DNA from: Candidatus Aminicenantota bacterium
GTDB lineage: Bacteria > Acidobacteriota > Aminicenantia > Aminicenantales > UBA4085
DNA: 64,000 bases
NCBI GenBank assembly: GCA_003141555.1
Contig: PLMN01000029.1
Location: 151,922-215,921 of the forward strand
Reading direction: 5' to 3'
Position numbers and translations under genes: made by a program. The notes beneath the pieces were generated by a model, which worked only from the letters and a program-made list of their open reading frames with translations, did no database searches and was not told where the DNA came from. This document shows positions 58,987 to 64,000 of the stretch, one piece after another (within the stretch, counting starts at the first letter, position 1; every line of letters begins with the position of its first letter).

Positions 58987-60734
58987 GGTCGATTTTCATC
59001 GCCCTCGCCGGGCGCCGACTTGAGGCGCAGGAGCGCCGCGCGGCTGGCCGCCTTGACGCGGCGTGAGCCGCGCCGGGCCGCGCTCTGGAGAGGTTCGATC
59101 GCTTCCGGCCCGCCGTGCGCCTCGAGCGCGGCCACGGCGGCGAGCCGAGTCTCGCGGATCCGACGGCGCTCCACGAGCGCCGGCTTGAGGGCCATCGTCT
59201 TCAGGAACGCGGCCGCTTGGGCGGAGCCGCTTCGGCCGATGGCCATTAGGAACGCCGCCTTTTCGGCCGAGGATTTTTTCAGGAAATTCTTCCGCGACGC
59301 GCTTTGGATCAGCTCGGCCACCGTCGTCGGATCGCCGCCCAGCCTGACCGCCTCGGCGGCCTTGGTCCGGATGTCCTCGTCGTCGTCCCGGAGCAGGCTG
59401 GTCAGGATCTTCTGGGCGGGCAGGTCGGGAAACGCGGCCAGGGCCCGGATCGCCCGTAGCCGGCTCATCTTGTTCTTGAAGCCGGTGATTTCGCCGAGGA
59501 GGGGAATGGCCCGCGGGTCGCGGATCTTGGCGAAGACGCCGATGACGATCCGGGTGAATTCGGGCTGTGAGTCCTGGGCCAGCCTGGACAGCGCCTGGGG
59601 ATCCCCCCGCCCCATGTCCTCGAGGAAGCGCAGGGCCCGGCTGCGGACATCCTCGTTGGGGCCGTGGCTCACGAGCTCCGCACCGAGTTTGAGGGCGGGC
59701 AATCCCACCCGGGACAGATAAAGAAAGAAGCTCTCGGCATCGATGATCTTCTTCTCACAGGCGGCCTTGAGGAGCGCCTTTTCGGGAAACGACTCCTCCA
59801 GGTCCGTCATGAAGTCGGCGACCGCATTTGCCTTGGCGGGGGCCTTCCCCTCGACCTCTCGGCTGATCTGGCCGATCTGGCCGAGCATCTGGGCCGCGTG
59901 GACGAAGTCATGCGCCTGGAGCTGGGCCGCGTGGAATTTTTTCAAGAAGGCGAGGATCCCCGAGAAGACTTCGAAGCGCTCCTCGACGTTGAGAAGCTCG
60001 AGCGTCAAGTCCAGGAAATCCTTGTCCGGCGCGATGCGGCGCTGGCCCTCGACGGTGGATTCGAGCGTCCGCATCTCGGCTTCGTCAAGCGGTGCGAACC
60101 GGGCGGCGTAGTCGATCTCCTCCTGGGCGACGGGTTGCGCCGCGGACCTCATCCGCGCGAACATTTCGGCGACGTCGGAGGGCTTCAAATCGATCCGCCC
60201 CGCGTAGAGCTCTTCGGGCTTCACCTGGAACTGGGACGGAATCCGCTGCTGGACCGTCACCTTGGATTCCAGGAAGTCATCCGGCGCGAAGTACCGGACG
60301 TGGGCCAAGTCTCGCTGCCAGAGGGCGTCCACGATATCGCCCACATCGATCGGGAGGAGGGAGATCTCCCGGACTGTCGCGAGAAACGCCTCGATCTCAT
60401 CCGTATCGAGCCCCCGGAGGAACGCCAATTTCTTCATTCCGTCTTTGAAAAACAGGTAGGGGAGGCTCCGCAAGACGTTCTCGTCCTGGTAGGCGATTTC
60501 CCCTTCGAAGAGAAAGGCGTTTTGCAGGATTTCGATTTCAAGCTCGTCGGCGTCTCGGAAGTATGCGCTGAGCTTGTCCATGAACAGCTCTCGGAAATGG
60601 GCGGCGGAGGAGTGGCCGCCGGGATAGAGCTTCATCTGGGAGATGGTTTGGGTGAGGACAACGAGGATCTCTTTGACGGCCGCCAGGGTTTTGGCGTCGG
60701 ACGCCCCCTCCGTCCCCGCGGCCCAGCCGAGCAC
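58983..60734 (-). CDS. HEAT-repeat protein sharing an N-terminal domain with the HD-GYP gene
   Basis: A 583-residue protein. Residues 30-122 match the HD-GYP protein's N-terminal domain (SQMKLYPGGHSSAAHF, ELEIEILQNAFLFEGE, then LAFLRGLDTDEIEAFL). From about 320 onwards there are HEAT/armadillo-like repeats, as in PBS lyase-like scaffold proteins. The GTG at 60734 has AAGGAG overlapping it, so an unusual upstream start (ATT or ATC) remains possible. Function unknown; probably a partner of the HD-GYP protein. Confidence 0.7.
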   Translation of the reverse strand: MLGWAAGTEGASDAKTLAAVKEILVVLTQTISQMKLYPGGHSSAAHFRELFMDKLSAYFRDADELEIEILQNAFLFEGEIAYQDENVLRSLPYLFFKDGMKKLAFLRGLDTDEIEAFLATVREISLLPIDVGDIVDALWQRDLAHVRYFAPDDFLESKVTVQQRIPSQFQVKPEELYAGRIDLKPSDVAEMFARMRSAAQPVAQEEIDYAARFAPLDEAEMRTLESTVEGQRRIAPDKDFLDLTLELLNVEERFEVFSGILAFLKKFHAAQLQAHDFVHAAQMLGQIGQISREVEGKAPAKANAVADFMTDLEESFPEKALLKAACEKKIIDAESFFLYLSRVGLPALKLGAELVSHGPNEDVRSRALRFLEDMGRGDPQALSRLAQDSQPEFTRIVIGVFAKIRDPRAIPLLGEITGFKNKMSRLRAIRALAAFPDLPAQKILTSLLRDDDEDIRTKAAEAVRLGGDPTTVAELIQSASRKNFLKKSSAEKAAFLMAIGRSGSAQAAAFLKTMALKPALVERRRIRETRLAAVAALEAHGGPEAIEPLQSAARRGSRRVKAASRAALLRLKSAPGEGDENRP

Positions 60735-60826
60735 TCCTTCGGTTTTGATCGTAATGAGATCCTCAGATCGTTGATGCCGCGCTATTCATAAAACATTTCC
60801 AGGCGAAAATCAATCGCGGCCCGGCC

Positions 60827-62101
60827 TCAGGGCGTCGTTCGGGCGGACAAGACCTCGCGCTCGTAGCGGGCGATCTCATCCATCCATCGGCCGCCCGTCG
60901 GCACGTCGGCTTCGAGGCAGAAGCGGTCCCAGACGGCGCCGAGGGGCAAAGTCCCAACCTCCTCGCGAATCGCCAAGCGGCGGAAGCCGTCCGAGGCCGC
61001 CTCGGCGCGCCGGAGCTCAGCTTCCGGGAGGAGCAGCGCGGCGAGGAGGCCCTTGAGCGCGGCCCGGGCGCCGATGACCCAGGCCCCGACCCGGTTGAGC
61101 GACGCATCGAAGTAGTCGAGGGCGATGTGGACCCGGTCGAGGGCCTTGGTTCGGACGATCTCCTCCGTGACGGCCCGGATCTCGTCGTTCAGAATCACGA
61201 CGTGATCGCTGTCCCACCGGACGCCGCGGCTCAGGTGGAAGACGAGGCTCGGAGAGAAGAGCAGGATCGCCGAGACCTTGTCGGCGACGGATTCGGTCGG
61301 GTGATAGTGGCCGAGGTCGAGGCAGATGAGCTTGCCCCGGGACAGGGCGTAGCCCAGGTAAAACTCGTGCGAGCCGACGACGAACGACTCCGAGCCGATG
61401 CCGAAGAGCTTGCTCTCGAGCGAGTCCTTCATATGGAGCGGGCTGTATTCGACCTCGAAGATCTCGTCGAGCGCTTCCTTGAGGAGGGTCCGGGCGGCGA
61501 GCCGGTCGAAGGGGACCTCCTTGCTGCCGTCGGGAATCCAGAGGTTGTGCAGGCAGGGGCTCTTGAGCTCGCGGCCCATGGCCGCGGCGATCTTCCGGCA
61601 GCACTTCACGTGATCGATCCAGAACCGGCGGACGGCTTTGTCGGGATGGCTCAAGGTGAAGCCGGATGCGGCTAGGGGATGGGCGAAGCACGTGGAGTTG
61701 AAGTCCAGCTTGAGGCCGGATTCCCGGGCCCATTCCACCCAGCCGCGAAAGTGCTCGGGCCCGATCGCGTTCCGGTCGACCGCCTCCCGCCCGAATTCGC
61801 CGTAGATCGCGTGAAGGTTCACCCGGTGCGAGCCCGGGATCAGGGAAAAGGCCTCGCCGAGGTCGGCCCGGAGCTCGCCGACCGTGCGTGCCTTGCCCGG
61901 GTGGCTGCCCGTCACCTGGAGGCCGCTGCCCGCCAGCTCGCTGTCCGGGCGCTCGAAGCCGCCGACGTCGTCGCCCTGCCAGCAGTGAACGGAGAGCGGC
62001 ACGGACTTCAGCTCGCCCAAGGCCCGTTCGGTGTCCACACCGTGTTCGGCATAAATCTCCCGGGCGCAACGGTAGCGGTCCTCGATGCGGGCGTCGTTCA
62101 T
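60827..62101 (-). CDS. rhaA: L-rhamnose isomerase
   Basis: A 424-residue isomerase converting L-rhamnose to L-rhamnulose. LSVHCWQGDDVGGFE at about residue 35, GSHRVNLHAIYGE and CLDLGHYHPTES (metal-binding Asp and His near 265) are diagnostic. The start is ATG 62101 with GGAGGA upstream; a longer frame from 62146 lacks a Shine-Dalgarno. It lies 57 bp after rhaB. Confidence 0.93.
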   Translation of the reverse strand: MNDARIEDRYRCAREIYAEHGVDTERALGELKSVPLSVHCWQGDDVGGFERPDSELAGSGLQVTGSHPGKARTVGELRADLGEAFSLIPGSHRVNLHAIYGEFGREAVDRNAIGPEHFRGWVEWARESGLKLDFNSTCFAHPLAASGFTLSHPDKAVRRFWIDHVKCCRKIAAAMGRELKSPCLHNLWIPDGSKEVPFDRLAARTLLKEALDEIFEVEYSPLHMKDSLESKLFGIGSESFVVGSHEFYLGYALSRGKLICLDLGHYHPTESVADKVSAILLFSPSLVFHLSRGVRWDSDHVVILNDEIRAVTEEIVRTKALDRVHIALDYFDASLNRVGAWVIGARAALKGLLAALLLPEAELRRAEAASDGFRRLAIREEVGTLPLGAVWDRFCLEADVPTGGRWMDEIARYEREVLSARTTP

Positions 62102-62158
62102 GATTTCCTCCTCCGGCTGAAGCGGATGTTTGCTGACGGGGGCCATCTTAGTACAATC

Positions 62159-63640
62159 TCACGGGTGCGGCAATATTTCCCGGAAGCGGTCGTAGGCCGC
62201 CTCCCAGGCGGGCGCCTCGCCGGGCTCGTAAACGGTCGGATCGGCCGTCTCGGCGACGAGGGACCGGATGGCGTCCGGAGAACGGAGCCGGCCGAGGGCC
62301 AGCGCCTGGCCCAGGACGTTGCCGAGCGCCGTGGCTTCGACCGGCCCGGCCACGGCCGGAATGCGCGTGGCGGAGGCGGTAAACCGGCAGAGCGTCGTGT
62401 TACGGCTTCCGCCGCCGATCACGTGGATCCTCTCGATAGGCTCCGGGGAAACGCGCCGCAGGTCGTCGAGGACGTGGCGGTAGGCGAGGGCAAGGCTCTC
62501 CAAGGCGCAGCGCAGGATGGCGGCCGGCGTCGCCGGCACTTCCTGCCCGGTCCTGCGGCAGAATTCCCGGATGGCCGCGGGCATGTCCGGAGGATTGAGG
62601 AAATCGGGGGCATTGGGATCGATAAACGACCGAAAGGCCGGCGCGCCTTCGGCGAGCTCCCTCATCTCGTCATAGCTCAGAGAGCGGTCCGCGCTCCAGG
62701 CTTTGCGGCATTGCTGGACCAGCCACAGCCCGGTCACGTTCTTGAGGAACCGGATGCGGCCGCCCATCCCGCCTTCATTGGTGAAATTCAGGCGCCGGGT
62801 CTCCGCCGTAATCAGGGGAGCGGCCGTTTCGATGCCCATCAGGGACCAGGTTCCCGAGCTGATGTAAGCCCAATTCCGACCGCTTGCCGGAACTGCGGCC
62901 ACGGCCGAGGCCGTATCATGGCTGGCCGTCGCGACGACGGGGATGTCCGGCAGACTCGTCTCCGCGGCGAGCCCCGGCAGGAGGCGGCCGATGATCGTCC
63001 CGGGCGGGACCGGGTCATGGAGAATGGCCGGACGGATGCCCAGGGCGGCGATAAGCTCGGGGCTCCAGCCGCCGCGACGGGGGTCGATGAGCTGGGACGT
63101 CGAAGCGATCGTCGCTTCGGTGATCTTCCGGCCGGAAAGAAAATAGGACAGGAGATCGGGCATGAACAACAGGTCGGAGGCCTGGTCGAGGAGCTCGGGG
63201 TTTTCACGGGCCAGAGCGTGGAGCTGGAAAAGGGAGTTGAAGGGCAGGAACTGGATGCCCGTGAGCTCGTAGACTTTTTCCCGCGGGAATTTTTCAAGGA
63301 ACTCGTCCATCGCCCGGACGTTGCGGAGGTCCCGGTAGGCGAACGGCAGGCCGAGGAGCGAACCGTCCCGGCCGAGCAGGCCGAAGTCCACCCCCCATGT
63401 ATCGACGGCCACGCTGTCGATCCCGCCGGGGCAGACGGCCGCGGCTCGCTTCAATCCCTCGACGATCTCCGCGTAGAGGGCATACGGGTTCCAATGGAGG
63501 CGACCGAACAGGGAGATCATCGCGTTGGGAAAACGATGGACTTCCCGAAGGACGACCCGGCCGCCGTCGAGAGTTCCCAAGATCGCCCGTCCGCTTTCCG
63601 CGCCCAGGTCGAATGCCACGTAGCTGCGACGCTCGTTCAT
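62159..63640 (-). CDS. rhaB: Rhamnulokinase
   Basis: A 493-residue FGGY kinase phosphorylating L-rhamnulose. FDLGAESGRAILG near the start is the phosphate-binding DxGxxxxR-like loop; VDTWGVDFGLL and the adenosine-binding HVIGGGSRNTTLC (about residues 400-412) follow. ATG 63640 has GAAGGA at a normal distance; ATG 63646 overlaps that site and is less likely. No rhamnulose-1-phosphate aldolase or transporter is in the window. Confidence 0.93.
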   Translation of the reverse strand: MNERRSYVAFDLGAESGRAILGTLDGGRVVLREVHRFPNAMISLFGRLHWNPYALYAEIVEGLKRAAAVCPGGIDSVAVDTWGVDFGLLGRDGSLLGLPFAYRDLRNVRAMDEFLEKFPREKVYELTGIQFLPFNSLFQLHALARENPELLDQASDLLFMPDLLSYFLSGRKITEATIASTSQLIDPRRGGWSPELIAALGIRPAILHDPVPPGTIIGRLLPGLAAETSLPDIPVVATASHDTASAVAAVPASGRNWAYISSGTWSLMGIETAAPLITAETRRLNFTNEGGMGGRIRFLKNVTGLWLVQQCRKAWSADRSLSYDEMRELAEGAPAFRSFIDPNAPDFLNPPDMPAAIREFCRRTGQEVPATPAAILRCALESLALAYRHVLDDLRRVSPEPIERIHVIGGGSRNTTLCRFTASATRIPAVAGPVEATALGNVLGQALALGRLRSPDAIRSLVAETADPTVYEPGEAPAWEAAYDRFREILPHP

Positions 63641-63652
63641 GATCATCCTTCT

Positions 63653-63681
63653 TTTTTATTCGTTTTGACGGCTCTTGGCAA
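63653..63681 (-). promoter_or_regulatory. Possible promoter of rhaB-rhaA
   Basis: TTGCCA (63681-63676), 17 bp, TAAAAA (63658-63653). The -10 lacks the terminal T. No CRP or RhaR site is recognised. Confidence 0.4.
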
Positions 63682-63705
63682 GGAGGATTTTCAAGCCGCC
63701 CGCCG

Positions 63706-63734
63706 TTGAGGTCCCGCCCGGCTTCGTGTATCAT
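63706..63734 (+). promoter_or_regulatory. Promoter of the last, cut gene
   Basis: TTGAGG (63706-63711), 17 bp, TATCAT (63729-63734). The leader of about 15 nt contains GAAGG. Confidence 0.6.
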
Positions 63735-63755
63735 GGAGTCATCCGGTTGAAGGCC

Positions 63756-64000
63756 ATGGGCATCAAGGACGAACTCGATTTCCTCAAGAAGAGCAAGGGC
63801 GCGCGCGTCCGTCCGCGGTCCGCATCCGTGGAGCAGGCCTGGTCCCGCCTCTCGGGCAATGACGGGCTCTCGGTCAAGGAGAAGCTCGAGAAGCTCATCA
63901 CCCTCACCGGGGCCAAGACAACGGTCAAGCCTCCTGCCCCGGCCGTCGAGATCGATCGCGGCCGCGGCGAGCCCCTCCTTTTTCTCGAGCATCCGTATCC
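63756..64000 (+). CDS. Cytoplasmic protein, 5' fragment cut by the window end
   Basis: The first 81 codons of a longer gene, starting MGIKDELDFLKKSKGARVRP. It is charged, without a signal peptide, has a helical LSVKEKLEKLITLTG stretch at 39-53, and ends at PLLFLEHPYP. The layout recalls the N-terminus of RNase H-like YprB-type exonucleases, but the catalytic domain lies outside the window. A promoter is present at 63706-63734 and GAAGG precedes the ATG. Confidence 0.5.
   Translation, partial: MGIKDELDFLKKSKGARVRPRSASVEQAWSRLSGNDGLSVKEKLEKLITLTGAKTTVKPPAPAVEIDRGRGEPLLFLEHPY

Overview
The window is 64 kb of high-GC bacterial chromosome. It is almost entirely coding, with tight operons and many ATGA or TGATG stop/start overlaps. 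The host is a diderm that makes LPS: lpxB, waaA (kdtA), apolipoprotein N-acyltransferase lnt, an outer-membrane beta-barrel and a TonB-like energy transducer are all present. Three proteins carry twin-arginine (Tat) signals. PyrR, a short archaeal/eukaryal-type ProS, DUF1844, DUF6599 and a Tat-tagged AMMECR1-linked-type radical SAM protein together look like the Acidobacteriota/Aminicenantota neighbourhood. That placement is inferred from gene content only; no rRNA or tRNA gene was seen in the window. There is no CRISPR array, prophage or insertion sequence.

Layout. 0-4.2 kb: a cut membrane protein, radical SAM, DUF362, DUF6599 and an AI-2E-type permease. 4.2-8.7 kb (minus strand): operon DUF1844-ribF-pyrR-pyrC-rnc-Zn-knuckle protein. 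9-13.5 kb: mazG, then on the minus strand a 36-codon leader ORF-SPOR-lnt-prfB, where prfB needs a programmed +1 frameshift. 13.5-17.5 kb: HU and a deoxyhypusine-synthase-like protein, then coaE, three PilZ proteins and a LuxR-type regulator with a dead receiver. 17.6-21.2 kb: proS, pcm, DUF192 and a CDP-alcohol phosphatidyltransferase. 21.2-26.3 kb (minus strand): rpsO-pnp-three pseudopilins-lpxB. 26.5-31.8 kb: small protein, lipoprotein, outer-membrane protein, waaA, M23 peptidase and lepB. 31.8-35.6 kb: S9 peptidase and a circularly permuted cofactor-independent phosphoglycerate mutase. 35.7-39.2 kb: two ABC ATPase/permease pairs. 39.2-47 kb: lipoprotein, nitroreductase, metallophosphoesterase, a secreted six-hairpin glycosidase, TonB-like protein and a secreted unknown. 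47-53.5 kb (minus strand): a cassette of three alkaline-phosphatase-superfamily enzymes, a ribbon-helix-helix protein and a membrane protein. 53.6-64 kb: Tat-tagged fucose-isomerase-like protein, two-domain disulfide oxidoreductase, class-III aminotransferase, HD-GYP and HEAT proteins that share an N-terminal domain, rhaA, rhaB and a cut gene.

Three points stand out. First, the phosphoglycerate mutase has its halves in reversed order, yet keeps the metal and serine ligands. Second, promoters are unusually readable (TTGNNN-17-TANNNT), and many sit only 6-18 nt from a start codon with no Shine-Dalgarno, so leaderless or near-leaderless mRNAs appear common. Two divergent promoter pairs share one -35 heptamer (TTGTCAA/TTGACAA). 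Third, the TonB-like gene has no ATG, GTG or TTG in front of its membrane anchor; a well-placed Shine-Dalgarno points to an ATC start.

Working together: the window joins cell-envelope biogenesis (lnt, lpxB, waaA, lepB, M23, TonB) to housekeeping translation and RNA genes (prfB, proS, rpsO, pnp, rnc). It also carries cyclic-di-GMP signalling (PilZ x3, HD-GYP) and carbohydrate use (glycosidase, rhamnose isomerase and kinase). Coordinates below use the start codon judged best from Shine-Dalgarno, promoter and overlap evidence.
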